64,000 nucleotides of DNA from Epiperipatus broadwayi (taxonomy: Eukaryota; Onychophora; Udeonychophora; Euonychophora; Peripatidae): assembly GCA_028023455.1 (NCBI GenBank), contig JAQFVV010012416.1:3393594-3457593 (forward strand), read 5' to 3'. A program made the translations under genes and the position numbers. The notes beneath the pieces were generated by a model that saw only the letters and a list, made by a program, of their open reading frames with translations, had not been told where the DNA came from and ran no database searches. Position 1 is the first letter of the stretch, and each line of letters opens with the position of its first letter. Positions 1-12,159 of this stretch are shown here, in pieces.

Positions 1-655
1 GGCAAATAGCATGGGCACAATATATAGTTTTGAGATGAAATCCTTATTTTTTACTTCACTGAGTGGTAAGTTTTAAATTGTGCTTTACGTGAAAAAGTGA
101 AGCTTAGTATTAGTAGAAAAAAATTATGTGCAGAATTATACAGCTGAGTGCTTTCAGAGAACTTAAGTCTCCATATTCATAGCCTTTTTTGGGAGTGTCA
201 GCTTACATTTAGTGAAGTTTAGCGGTAATTTATGCAAAATTTATTCAAAGTTTTCTTTCATAAAGACCATTTTCTGGAGATTGCAAAACATGATTCTTTT
301 CAGTTTATTGCATAACTGTCATGTGTTTGTACCCACTATGGCAAGGACACTGTGCACTGAATGTAATGCTATGAAAGAAAGATAAAGGAGTCATGCTTTA
401 TTGCAAATGACAACTATGCAATAAACTGAAAAGAATCGTGCTTTGCAATCAGAAAATGGACTTTATGAAAGAAAACATTGAATAAAGTTTGCATAAATTA
501 CCACTAAACTTCACTTAAAATCTCAATGTAAGCGACACTCCCAAAATAGGCTAAGAATATGGAGACTTAAGTTCTCTGAAAGAGCTCAGCTATATAATTC
601 TTTTCTAACAACACTAAACTTCACTTTTTTTGCATAAAGCACAATTTAAATATAT
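1..655. repeat. Foldback element with about 245-bp inverted arms
   Basis: Arms at about 73-323 and 408-650 are reverse complements with scattered mismatches, around an 84-bp loop (324-407). The shared pieces include TTTAAATTGTGCTTTA at the outer ends, GAGAACTTAAGTCTCC in the middle and TCTTTTCAGTTTATTGCAT next to the loop. No reading frame spans it. This is the shape of a MITE or foldback element, and its transcript would form a long hairpin. Outer boundaries and target duplication were not found, so it may extend slightly further. Confidence 0.85.
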
Positions 656-783
656 AGTTTTGTACATTTTTATTATCATATTGCTATCTTATAAGTCTTC
701 AACTTAATTGTGTATTATTTTGATTAAAAATATAACAGAACAATAAAATCTATACATCTTAATATAGCTACTCATTATTGTAT

Positions 784-1580
784 GTAAATTATATCTCCAC
801 AAGCCTCATGCTTAAACAAATCTATGGCATATCAGAAGTCTATTGCCAAATCAACATTGTTATTTTCAAATGTCTTTGCCAGACCCAAAATTTAAAAGCA
901 ATACTATTACAATAAATTGCTTTTATTGTATTGGTTTGTTTAAGCATGAGAACTATGATATAATTTTTATAATAACCAATAGCTGCTCATACTTATAATG
1001 TTATATAATGAGTGGGCCAATAGTTCTTAACAAGCTTTTCAGAGAATCTCTATCACCAGACCAGTTTCATGCTTTTGGCATTCATCAGTGAGGTGCTTTT
1101 ATGATATAGTATATATAAATTACAATTTATATATATAAATTGCAATTATGATATAATATATATAAATTACATCATTACAGCTTCATGCTTAAACAAACCA
1201 ATAAAGTATTAGCAATAGGCAACACTACGATTAGGCAGCAAATAGAAATTCAATTACTATCTTTGTTTAAGACCTTAAATAGATTATAAATGAAAGCAGT
1301 GACTAAGATAGTTTGAAATTAAATCTGCCTAGAAGTTTGAGGCATGATTAATAAATAATTATTTCAATAGCATTTCAATTAGTCTAATAATATAATATTT
1401 TAAATACAATAGACCATAAGTGACAACATCTAACTGCTTATTAAATATAAATTTCATCACCAGAATCTTCATGTTTAAACAAATCATAAAATATCAGTAA
1501 CCAGTTATCAAGATAATACCATATAATTAGGCTGCTTTCTTCGATCTGATTTAAGCATGAGAAATATGGTAAATATAATT
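784..1580. repeat. Cluster of small repeats with ATGCTTAAACAAA ends
   Basis: The end motif TCATGCTTAAACAAA occurs at about 807-823, 1172-1189 and (one base changed) 1469-1485. It occurs inverted (TTTGTTTAAGCATGAG or a close match) at about 937-951 and 1546-1561. The first and last pairs enclose AT-rich inserts of roughly 115 and 60 bp. An AATTACAT-like leader precedes each direct copy. These look like small TIR elements inserted near one another, with a hammerhead-like motif between two of them (1052-1096). Confidence 0.6.
1052..1096 (-). ncRNA. Hammerhead ribozyme-like motif, copy a
   Basis: Read on the minus strand it has CTGATGA (1082-1088), a clean stem II in which ATGC pairs with GCAT around a CAAAA loop (1069-1081), then GAAA (1065-1068), C, two bases, and GUC (1059-1061). 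Stem I pairs CA with UG next to the core and, after a 2-nt bulge, CAC with GUG. A two-base-pair stem III is expected (A-U, C-G), as in minimal hammerheads of Penelope-like elements. The sequence just downstream (CAAGCTTGTTAAGA-like) recurs near 11.57 kb. Self-cleavage is inference. Confidence 0.6.
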
Positions 1581-2008
1581 CAATATATATTTATGTACAT
1601 GTAGTATTACCTCTTTAGAAATAAATTATGAGTTGATATGCAATATTGAGTCTGTAAAAAAAATATATTGAATTCAATATCACATTTCTATATACATCAT
1701 CACCATAAGATTTTATCAAGAAAATGAAGTAAAATGTTGGACACTGATAGATTATTCACAAGATTTTATTCAATAACAATTATTAAAATATTCTTTTTAG
1801 CAATAAAGTTTTTTTACACAAAACATAAACCAGGTTTTATATATCTAATAACAGGTTAAGAACATTATCAATAACCTCCAAAGAGAACTAACTATTAAAC
1901 AAGATACTAGTCTCTGTCCAGTTTCTGGTTCATACTGCAATTGCAGGTCGGAATAATAATCTATATGTTCTTCCATTTTAAAATCTTCTGCGCTTACTAT
2001 TTCCAAAG

Positions 2009-2212
2009 ATATTATGATAATTTAAAGTTGTAATTATAAATTTATTTAATACACATTGATTATGTAAGTAATATTTACTAAGGCAATAAGCCTCAAATCA
2101 TGTGCACTTGAAAATGCACATGATTTGAGGCTTATTACCTTAGTAAATATTACTTACATAATCAATGTGCCTTAAATAAATTTATAATTACAATTTTAAA
2201 TTATCGTAATAT
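2009..2212. repeat. Near-perfect 98-bp palindrome with third copy nearby
   Basis: Arms 2009-2106 and 2115-2212 are reverse complements with only a few mismatches and an 8-bp centre. They share ATCATGTGCA next to the centre and ATTATGTAAGTAATATTTAC further out. A third, shorter copy in the same direction as the right arm lies at about 2454-2513. This looks like a recent snap-back duplication or a very young MITE. Confidence 0.85.
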
Positions 2213-2357
2213 ATTTCTAATTATAAGATCTTTCCATTAACTCATTGTAAATTGAAAGATTTCATGAGTAATAATGTATAAAAGGAATTGTGGACTTAAT
2301 CAGTGAAGTATTGAATAGCTTCACGCTCTCAGATCTAGCTACTTCAGCTTCACCTAT

Positions 2358-2618
2358 TTATGTAGAAAGTAGGTTGAAGTAAAGAAGGGGTTCCCCTCTT
2401 TTCTTCCAAGGTGCAAGCTTGTGGTTAAGATCTGTAGAGGTACCTACCTTCGCATTTTCAAGTGCACATGATTTGAGGTTTATTGCCTTAGTAAATATTA
2501 TTTCCAAAGTTGTTAAAATTGAAATGACACATTTCCATTTCTGCTTTCTATTCTGCAAGTTTGTGATTTCAATGGTAATCTCATTGCAGTCTGAGATTTG
2601 TTTTCCACATAGGATCAT
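2358..2618 (-). pseudogene. Possible retroelement-derived reading frame, unidentified
   Basis: An 86-codon minus-strand frame begins at ATG 2618 and stops at 2358. Its C-terminal part contains LAPWKKRGEPLL, which loosely resembles the conserved W-R/K-R segment in front of some retroelement reverse transcriptases. The middle is overlapped by the third copy of the 2.0-2.2 kb palindrome arm. Nothing else supports function, and it may be chance. Confidence 0.2.
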
Positions 2619-3055
2619 CTGTTAGTTGATCTTCAATTGGCTTTCATTTTACCATACAAGCTAATAGTACCTGGAAATAATATTGGTCTGTGTTATGTAA
2701 AAGAGCCAATCTTCTAAACTGTACAAATCTTGTTTTTTCATATTATTCATAAGTGACATACCTCATAGAGGTAGTTTGCTGATGTTTTTTCTCATACAGT
2801 TTGAAGTGACACTTTCTATTTGAGATAATTATGATTATCTCACATGAAGATCATTTTTTATTACTGCAGTTCAATTAATATTTTAAGAATAAGACATTAA
2901 AAAGGTCAGGAAAATAAATGAAAAAAAGCAAAACTGAAAAAAGAAGTGAACTCTATAGATATCTGTATTTTTTGAGATTTATAAACAATAAATGAAACAA
3001 ATACCCACTTATGGCATGTTGGAACTATCAAACTTATATTGAATAGTTGTGAACC

Positions 3056-3290
3056 CTCAATCCCTAGTTTAATAAATGATTACTGGTAATCATTGATATG
3101 TTTAACTAGGGTGATGAAGGTCAATGTTCAAGCTAGAGTAAGTTTAACACTTCTAAATCAAAATGTAAGAGTTTACTATTGATAAATAATGAACAAATGT
3201 TAAAATATATGGTTGAGACTTGGACCAACTGCTGAGTGCTGTTTCAGCACAAAATGCACCTTGGGGTCTCCTTGTCTTTTCAAATGTCTT
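3056..3290 (+). repeat. Interspersed repeat family A, copy 1
   Basis: Shares order and wording with 18110-18380 and 38035-38290. The shared parts are a CTAGTTTAGTAAAT-like block, TAATCATTgATATgTTT, a TAAATAaTgAACAAAT block and, in the first two copies, a tail resembling GCACCTTGGGG. Copies are diverged, all in the same orientation and non-coding. The class of element is not recognised. Confidence 0.5.
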
Positions 3291-4357
3291 TATTCAATGT
3301 GTTCCAAGAATAGAATATTAAGCACATCTATAAAATAATAATATTGGAATGAATAGTTGTTGAGGACATCATGTGACAGTCAAGCACCAAGATTAACAAA
3401 GTAATATTTTAATCCAAAAAGTTTTAGTTCTTGAATTCATCATCCTATCAGTATCCTAAACCCCCACAAGGTAAATCAAATAATTAATTTTGTTCAAAAA
3501 AATGATATATTTAAACATCAGAAATATGAGTTTTGACCATTAAACCTTCAGCCCATCTGTTCACTACTGTTCTGTTGTTACATTCTGTTGTCGTATTTTG
3601 TTTTTATAAAAATAAAAAAAATCTTACTGCTCGGTAAGTCACGTGACGTTTTGGATCTATAAAAAATATTGAGCTTCAATTCATAAACGTTTAACTCTCG
3701 AATCCCATCATTTTATCTTTGAGATAAACTCTAGGAGGCAAAATAGTAGAAACTAGATATCACAAAAACATAAAAAAAAAAAAAATCGGGTAGAAAAAAA
3801 ATCTCTTAAAAATATCAGTAAGTATTTTTATCCAAAATTGTTTAAATATTACATGATATAAAATAAAGAGTTAATTTATTTTTTTTAAAAAGCTTCATTG
3901 TAATCGATAGTTCAAGTAATTAAAAGGATTCCTGCTTGAAGAAATTCTGCGTGTTGAAAGGATTCTTATAAACTTCAGAAGTCTTCTTTTTTTCCACAAA
4001 AGTATATATTGATTACAGTGTTTACGTTTTAAATAACAGAAATTAAATTAAAGCAATCTGAATGAAGTTTTTTATTGCAAATTAATTGATTAAACTGTTA
4101 TATAATATTTTAACTTATAAAACCAGAAGCCACTATTAGTCCGCAACGATTGAAGTTTTAAAAAAAGAGGCCGCAACTTAAAAATATTCCCAATTTAATA
4201 ATGTACGTATGTTTATTAAAAACATTTTAAGTCTTCATGTGCGTAAATGATCATTATTCCTGTATATAACTGACTGGTTTTTTTTGCTCAGAGGATCTTA
4301 TAACATCCCAACACCGGAAGTGACAGGTTAAACTTCGATTTAATAAGTTTTAGCTTT
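3291..4357. other. AT-rich stretch without a recognised gene
   Basis: No supported coding sequence. It contains homopolymer A/T runs and one perfect 10-bp palindrome GTCACGTGAC at 3639-3648, which matches the E-box/CLEAR consensus but has no gene next to it. Confidence 0.5.
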
Positions 4358-4846
4358 CGATATTAATTATATGTTGGACTATTTCCATCATCTAATATTA
4401 AATGTCTTTAGAAAAATTGTAAACTTTCCAAATAGCAATTCAGCTTAGTATATACCCAGCGTTTCAAATGGTATTATCCTACCCTCTTCTTCAGATGTTG
4501 CTAGTTTAACAAGTAACAGTACTAGCATGAGAATCAAAACTGAACCTTTAGATTTACAAAATATTGTATTTAAGGTGATGTTTATTATTGAGCTAGCAGA
4601 ATAGCTCAGTTGATTAGGGTATTATGTAAATACAGTATTCACTAATTTAAAGGTCCACTTCAATTCTCATGATAGTGCTGTCACCTGAAAATGAGAATAG
4701 AATAATACTATTCAAAACTTTGTGTTATATATTAACATGTGTGCTATTACTAATAGTTGAATGTTATGGAAAGTTTAAAATTTTTCTAAAGGCATTCAAT
4801 TTTTAATATTAGGTGATGGAAATAGTTCAAAATATAATTAATACTA
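4358..4846. repeat. About 490-bp foldback element with tRNA-like loop
   Basis: The outer arms 4358-4431 and 4761-4846 match as reverse complements (TATTTCCATCA, TCTAATATTAAA, TTTAGAAAAATT, TAAACTTTCCA). The inner arms at about 4520-4552 and 4648-4680 match around CATGAGAAT and ACCTTT. The intervening segments also correspond, more weakly. The loop contains AGCTCAGTTGATTAGGG (4602-4618), close to a tRNA D-arm/A-box. The left arm includes a hammerhead-like motif read on the minus strand. No protein is encoded. Confidence 0.75.
4450..4500 (-). ncRNA. Degenerate hammerhead-like motif in foldback arm
   Basis: On the minus strand CTGAAGA (a legal CUGANGA) is followed by a long imperfect stem II in which GGTA pairs with TACC, then GAAAC and, after a short loop, GUA. 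Stem I pairing was not found, so it is probably inactive. Its likeness to the terminal motifs of Penelope-like elements is the reason to record it. Confidence 0.35.
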
Positions 4847-4849
4847 AAA

Positions 4850-7050
4850 TGTCATCATAACAAACTTTCAGACAAACATTTTAACTTTTGAATATACCAC
4901 AATGCAAATAATCAAAAGTTTACCCATCAGAAAAGTTGTATGATATTAGGAAAGACAGATTGACTTCTGATCCAAACTTTTAATTATTGAATCCATCACT
5001 TTGTAACTGCTCGAATTTTCACAGGAAAAAAAAAGATACATAGTATAACAGGATAGGGAAATTCTGGGGTGAAGGTGAGGGAATGGCATATCATCTCCCA
5101 CTGAAAGTCAACATATTTCAAATAAGAAAATTTAATATAAATTTATAAGATGTAATATTCAAGATATAAGTATATCATATTTAAATAATAAAGTAAGATG
5201 TTGAAGTTCTGTGCATATTAATGTTTATTATCTATAACATATATAAGTAATGTTATATATTCAAAAGCATAGAGAACTTGATATCTCTCTAAGAGATCTG
5301 CTCAGTTAACTCACTATTATAACCATAATTAACTACAAATCCACCAGCATTATCAACAAGCAAAAGTAAGTACAAGTACTATTCATTCATCATCATGAAA
5401 GATTATCAATAAAAATAAATTGACAGTCAATCTTGTGACTGGATTTAAAATGGGCCTACTGTAGACCATGCCAACTATTTAACATTCACCAGCTTGGGAC
5501 AATTATTTAATCATTAATTTGGATGGATCAACTTAAGTGCTCATCGATCAGAATAGTGCTATGATGCTTTGGCTACTTAGTACGATTAATTTACTGGCCA
5601 ACTATAAACTTAATTTCTTTTAGAGACTAAACTAAATAAAATATAGTGCATGGATTTTAAAGAATATTCTCTTTACACCAAAACCAGGACAATGTCATAC
5701 TGGAATGCTCCTACACTAAATATACACTCCCTTTTATATATCAGACTATTGTGCATGAATCTAGTTCAGAAAACATAAGCTCTATAACTGTTATTGTGAC
5801 CAAGAGATGATGCAAACATACAAAATTCTATACTCTTTTTAGAATTAAGTCACTGGAATAATTGAAACAATTGAATATAAGTTTATTAATAACAATAATA
5901 AAAAATGAAGTTAATATCTGTAAAATAAGGCTATACACATATAAGCTTTCTGATTTTGATTAATATACAAAATAAAAATTATCACATTATGATTTGCATG
6001 ATTATTATACAAAATTCAAGTTATACTGTGGTTTACATATATGTTCCAATAGGTTTACTTAAAACCAGTCAGCACACAAACATGTGGCTAATAATTTCTA
6101 AACATATTTGAATTGTCGTAACATAGAAAAATTTTAAGTTACATAAAAATACTATAAGTGATTAAAATTTACATATACATGTCTATCCAACATGCATTGA
6201 TATATGCACACAGACATCTGGTCTTATAATTTTTAGACATATTTGAATTATAAAATTATAAAATCTATTTAACTTATCACTTAATTGATATAAATACCCA
6301 AATTTAGGTTTACTTAAACATATATATATATCATCCACACACATATGTGTAGTACAATAATTGATTTAACATATAAATGAAATTCATCTATCATATTTGA
6401 ATTTACCAAAATAATAAATGACATTAATTTTTATAATATGTAATTAATATATATGTTTGTACATGTAGAAATGTATGTGCACACTGGTGTTTATATCATA
6501 ATATCTTAATTTATCAGACTAAATAAAGGTATTAAAATGTACATTTTCACCATTAATTCTTTGTTGAAAGTACCTAAATTTTACTACTTTAATAATAAAG
6601 GCTTTCATTTCTTTTAAAAAATAAAACCAGTCTTGGCAGGTTACTCTAAAATGATTTGTTTTTTTTTTTTCAATTTTTTTTTTAAAAAAAGAGAATGTCA
6701 ATTAATTAATTCTTTACTTTTAGATTTTTTTTAATCAACGTGAAATTATTTACTTGTTTTAAGTTATATTTTAAATGTCATTTTATCAAAGAAATTATTC
6801 AAAATTTCAGTCTCAATATATATATATCACTATCACAGGTTGTTTTTAATTATAAAATTTTTAATTCAAAAATATAGACTTTAAACAAATTAAAATAATA
6901 TTATTCTATAAATGTCTATCACTTTTAAAATGTCAATTTTTTAAATAAATTATTTAAAACAACTCACTTTATATAAATATGATGTGATACATTTATCTGT
7001 GGTTCCTTGCATATAGACACAGCTTACATACAATTAATTCATCAACTTAT
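4850..7050. other. AT-rich stretch, nothing recognised
   Basis: Only short random reading frames, TA-rich tracts and homopolymers are seen. Repeated mentions of ATATGTGT/ACACATAT words reflect microsatellite-like composition. Confidence 0.5.
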
Positions 7051-7380
7051 AGTTTCTCTTGATGGGGACCAATCCAGTATTATGACATCAGGAATGGTAT
7101 AATCCAGGTATTGTCATCATCAGGAAAAGTATAATCAAGCAACTGTTTGTCTTCATTGATTTCCCTTCTGGTTAGGATTGGCAGACTTCAGGCAAGCTGT
7201 CTTCTAGATCATATTTAAGCAGGCTAGTGAATATAGAAAGTGGATCTGCTCCATGTGAATCAAAACTCATCTGTAGTGAACCATAGAGCATATGCTACAC
7301 TTGTCCCTTTTCCTCCCTTTAGATCTTCATGAAAGTTCTGTATAACTCTCCAACACTAACTCTGCTAGTCAACTGCTTCT
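7051..7380 (-). other. Less AT-rich patch with coding-like minus frames
   Basis: Base composition is more even than the surroundings. A minus-strand frame gives a stop-free run including LLDYTFPDDDNTWIIPFLMS, broken by stops on both sides. It could be a decayed transposon or exon fragment. No family is recognised. Confidence 0.2.
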
Positions 7381-9918
7381 CCAAAATATTAAAAACAAAC
7401 TATTCTAATATTTTTTATCAACTCTTTTTAAATGGTCATCTGAGATAACAAAAACACTAAATTAAAAATTATTTCTAATTAAAACTTTTTATCTTTCTTG
7501 ATTGAAAAAGGTTGATTTCAGTTCATTTTAATCTTTTGGAATTTTGCCAAAGTACGATCTACAAAGATTTTTTTAAAAATAGATAATAGAAATGTATACA
7601 AGCATTAATTAAAAAGATTTCAAAAATAAACCATGCTTGTTTTTAATTTCAAAATCAGAATTCAATAAAAATATTTATTTAGACTTTTTTAAATGTTTAA
7701 TTTATAATAAAAAAAATTAAATTCAGAATTATTTAACCCTTTATAACTGTTATTATTCTAGTAAGTGTAGAAAAATATCTACAAACATTTATGACTGTTT
7801 ATTTCTACTTTTTGTTTACTTTATATATATATATATGGGTACACACACCTATGATGTTGTATGCCATGTAACTCAACTGGTTACAATAGATACTAGCATA
7901 GCTAAATATCAACTTATCTTATTATATAAATGTAAAAATAAATTGTTGGATGATAAAATTTTTTTATTAATTTTCTATTTGCTGAAGATTTTTATATATT
8001 GATATTACAGATGATGAAACTTAGTATAATAAATAATAGATGATTTTTAATTAATATTAACTTGTGTTTAAGATTATAATGTCATAAGCCAAAAAACAAT
8101 GTTCTCGGCAGAGTAAATTTGTTAGTTCATTGAATGTGATGTCACAACTGTAGAAAGGTTTAGCATATGAATTTATTGGCTGGTATAATTTATACATTGT
8201 TCAAGAATAATTTGTTTAAAAACTGGCTGTTTGTTTAATTTATCTAGAATAAAAATACTTTAAATCCACCAAATAAATGCTTAGAGAGATGAAAATAAAA
8301 ATATGATACTCGACAGTTTTGATGATTTGTGATTTGCTGTTCTCATGCTTACAGGGCAGATATCAAAATATAAAGCAAGTCTAATAAGTTGACATCATAT
8401 GATAAGTACCAGTTTGCAATGTAAGCATGTGTAAGTAATCAACGAAGATTAAATGGGAATCCTATCAAGGAAATCCAATATATTTATTCTCTAAGCAGTG
8501 CACTACAAACTACAAAAATTGGCCCAAAAATGATAATCTCTACCCCCCCCCCACATTAAAATACTAACATTTTGTTCTTGTTTTACTTGCATTAAAATTT
8601 TAATTATTTTATCATACAAAACAAATGAATAAAATAATCTGTTTTCTTTCTCACCTTTGTAAAATCATTAATTACTTCTCTTACACATATCAAACTGAAT
8701 ATAAACTACGCAATTATATATGTTAACTAATTATGCTCAGAGTCTTAAGGAATCATGGTAGAGATTGAGTCAACCAATTCTATGTCCCTGGATTGTTTCT
8801 TTGACATTGTTAAATTTCACCAGATCATGATGTGGACATTCTTAGGGCTCTATCCCTGAAACATTTAAGCTGTTTTGTCTAGTTAACTTTTCTGATACTT
8901 GGACATTCTACTTTCTGGAGTTCTATCTATTGCTGCTTATTTTAGATCTCAGTCACTTAATTTAACTAATGATTGTCTTAATTGGATTAAACACTTCTTA
9001 AGTTGATTATTAGCAAAATAATTGATTCATTTTTTTTTTTAAAAAAAAAAAAGATTATCTAAACATGATTAATCGAAATTTTAATATAAGGACTAAATAC
9101 ATTTTTAAAATTACTTATATTCTTTAAATTTTAATACTAAATATATCTAAATAATGATCAATTTCTTATTGTGAATTAATTATAATGATTTTCCACCTAA
9201 CCAACATTACACGCATATGCATTCAATATTGTAAAGCCACAAACTATGCTAAATTAAAGTACATGACTTCAGTTATACATTTTTTAATAGTAAGTTATAT
9301 TTTCTCTAATTAATAATTACAATTAAGTATTTTTTGTTTTTACATTATTTAATAAAAATGTAAACAAAAATGTAAATAAATAAACAAAAAACATTAAAAT
9401 TAATAAATTTAAAACATTTTACAATGCACAATATATGATATTTTAAAAATAAATTAAAATTTGTAAATATATTTTACGACCGATCTCGAAGCACCATACA
9501 CAATCATAATTATTAATATTTCTTTGGGTTATATAGAAAGCCCATACATTTTATTTTTCCTTTATTATCTTTTCCACATTTAATGTATAGTATTTTTATA
9601 ATAAAATATTTTCTAATCATAATCCTAAATGTTTTACAAAATTTTAGAACATACTAAAATTTGATATTGACTTAAAAACATCAAAACAATTAGAGAGATC
9701 CTAATCTCTTGATAAAAGATCACTAACACATTTTTATAAAAGAAAAGCTACTGAAAAGAAAAAATATCACCCAGAGCATATTAAATAATGATGAAAGTTA
9801 GACATTTTGTTATTTACTTTATTTAAAAATATAATATAGTTTGCTTTTTTTATTTTTATTGGATCAGTAAATGAATGAACATGTAATCACTTAGATATAT
9901 GTAAATGCGTTCTCTCAA
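7381..9918. other. AT-rich stretch, nothing recognised
   Basis: No coding sequence is supported. Features are a C-tract at about 8544-8553, a poly-T/poly-A snap at 9029-9053 and a slightly less AT-rich patch at 8760-8990 with no identifiable frame. Confidence 0.5.
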
Positions 9919-10096
<178 letters not shown>

Positions 10097-10099
10097 AAA

Positions 10100-11459
10100 A
10101 TTTTGTTTCTACTACGACCTTAATTTATGTATGCATATATGTGTATGTTGAAAAGTACTGCACACATGCAGTTCAATGAGTAATTATAAACAATATATAC
10201 TTTGCATACAAAAGGCTTTGGAACAAAATATAGAATGGTTGGTGGTTCCACTGTATATCCCAATAATAATAAATATAGAAATACCATCAAATTAAAAATA
10301 GAATTAGAATTAAAAAGAAAATATGCAAAAATTGCAACTAAATGCAAACCGAAAAATAAACATTATACTGTAATTGTTTTTGTGGTCACTCACTAATGTT
10401 GATGTAGCAGTATTATTTTTTCTTGTGACTAGATAATTCCAATAGTCTAAACTTAAATATAAAAGTGAAATGACAAAGTAGATTATTACTGCTAACACAG
10501 ATGTTAAACATAATCTAGGAAAATTCATATAATGTATAATTTTAAAAAGGAATCAACAGTGCAATGGCGTATAATTAAAATCATTAAAATATGTAGTTAT
10601 TGACGGCTAAACAAAATTTTATGTATTGCATAAAACTTTTGGTAATAAAATTGCCAGGTCTGTAGCTTGAATAATATAAAAAATATATAAAAAATGTGTG
10701 GCTAGATATCTGCAGTTGAAAACTTCTTATCCAAAAAATAGTTTGTTGATTTAATTGTCACTATCATCTAATATCCAATGGTTAATCAATTTTAGAAATA
10801 AACTTGTGCTTATTGTGTTTAAACTGCTTAATGTATATCTTGATAATTTCTACTTTGAAACTCTCATCTTATTTATTTCAGATATTCCATTAATATTTAT
10901 ACTGTAATTCAAAGCAATGATATTGTATGCTAACACTCTGAGAAGCAAAGTGTCTTTCTCTAATGGGCATAATACATATTTGAGAATCATTTCAGAGTTA
11001 CTAACTACTAAATAATTTTTTTTTCATTCATCATTGGAAGAGTACTTTCTGTAATAATGCAATAGTTTCCTAGTGCTTTTCACATTGCAGTTTTATTATC
11101 ATTTATATCATAGTAACCATAGTAATAAATATTGATTCACAAATCATTCTAACATAATTATCAGCAATATCAAAAGTTGATTCTATAGTTGCATTGACAA
11201 TGATTTCTCCTCTGTCTCAGAAGATGTTGATTATTTTTCATTTGTAATCCAAACAGTGCCCTTACAGGATACTATCACATGGGTCAGCAGAATTCAATTT
11301 GTGCAATATATTATTCCTTCTTTTCTTTTTTTTACTGGCCTAAGAACTGTTAATGATGAAGTTTATTAATATGTACATTATAAACAAAAGCAACTCTCTG
11401 CTTGAGCACCATCCATAATCAGTTTAATTAGTGATTAGATAATGATAGTCTAAAACCCA
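10100..11459. other. AT-rich stretch, nothing recognised
   Basis: Short reading frames are of random type. No motif or repeat family was recognised with confidence. Confidence 0.45.
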
Positions 11460-11860
11460 TCTCCAAATTGGTTATTGGATTTTACCTTTATCAGTGAGGA
11501 TTTGGAATTCAAAGCTGGAATCAATACAGTATATTAGAAATCGGTCTGGGATTGGGGATATTCTACAAGCTTGTTAAGAGTTATTTGTGAACTCTATATA
11601 TAATACAGTATATACACCTGGCAATCATTTTTAATTCCTTGCTTATCATCAATCTAAAAGTTTGAAATTAAAAAAAATCTTAAGATTTTAAACTCAAGCT
11701 ATCTGGTTATATAGATCTAATCACAGAGCAGTTTTCATAATTTAATAACCTCAATTCTTTTCTAACTACCTTTTCAGCGCCAAATTGTTGTCTGGTTTTT
11801 ATCTTTATCAATGATAATTTGGATTTAGAAGTGGAGCAAATACTGTTATATTATATTTGT
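11460..11860 (+). repeat. Two diverged direct repeats linked to the hammerhead family
   Basis: A segment at about 11465-11545 recurs at about 11775-11855, with CCAAATTG, CTTTATCA and GATTTGGA-like words in the same order. Between them, 11540-11600 carries GGTCTGGGATTGGGG followed by CAAGCTTGTTAAGAG. This matches the strand downstream of the hammerhead-like motif at 1.05 kb. GAAA directly precedes it but no CTGATGA core is left. Confidence 0.4.
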
Positions 11861-12159
11861 ATACATCAAACAAACATTTATATGTAGATATATATTTACT
11901 GATTATCAGTCATGGTAATCTGAGTTTAAACCCAAGTTACTAAAAAAAAAAAAACGTAAAAAAAAAGTGTTCGTGCAATTATTTCAAATCATTGTTGTTA
12001 GTCTTAACAAAAAATATTGGTGAGATTTATTAATTATCAGCAGCACTCTTAAATAATCTGACATTTTTCTTGGTGTATTTGTCAAAAAAAAGAGTCAAAA
12101 ATATTTTAATCTCCAGTCAAAATAAATTACAATTTTTAAGATCTTTAGTTACTTCTGAG

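Noticed and set aside
1915-1960. TCCAGTTTCTGGTT as another copy of the hammerhead motif
   Set aside because: Resembles the GAAAC-CUGG side on the minus strand, but the CUGANGA side is absent.
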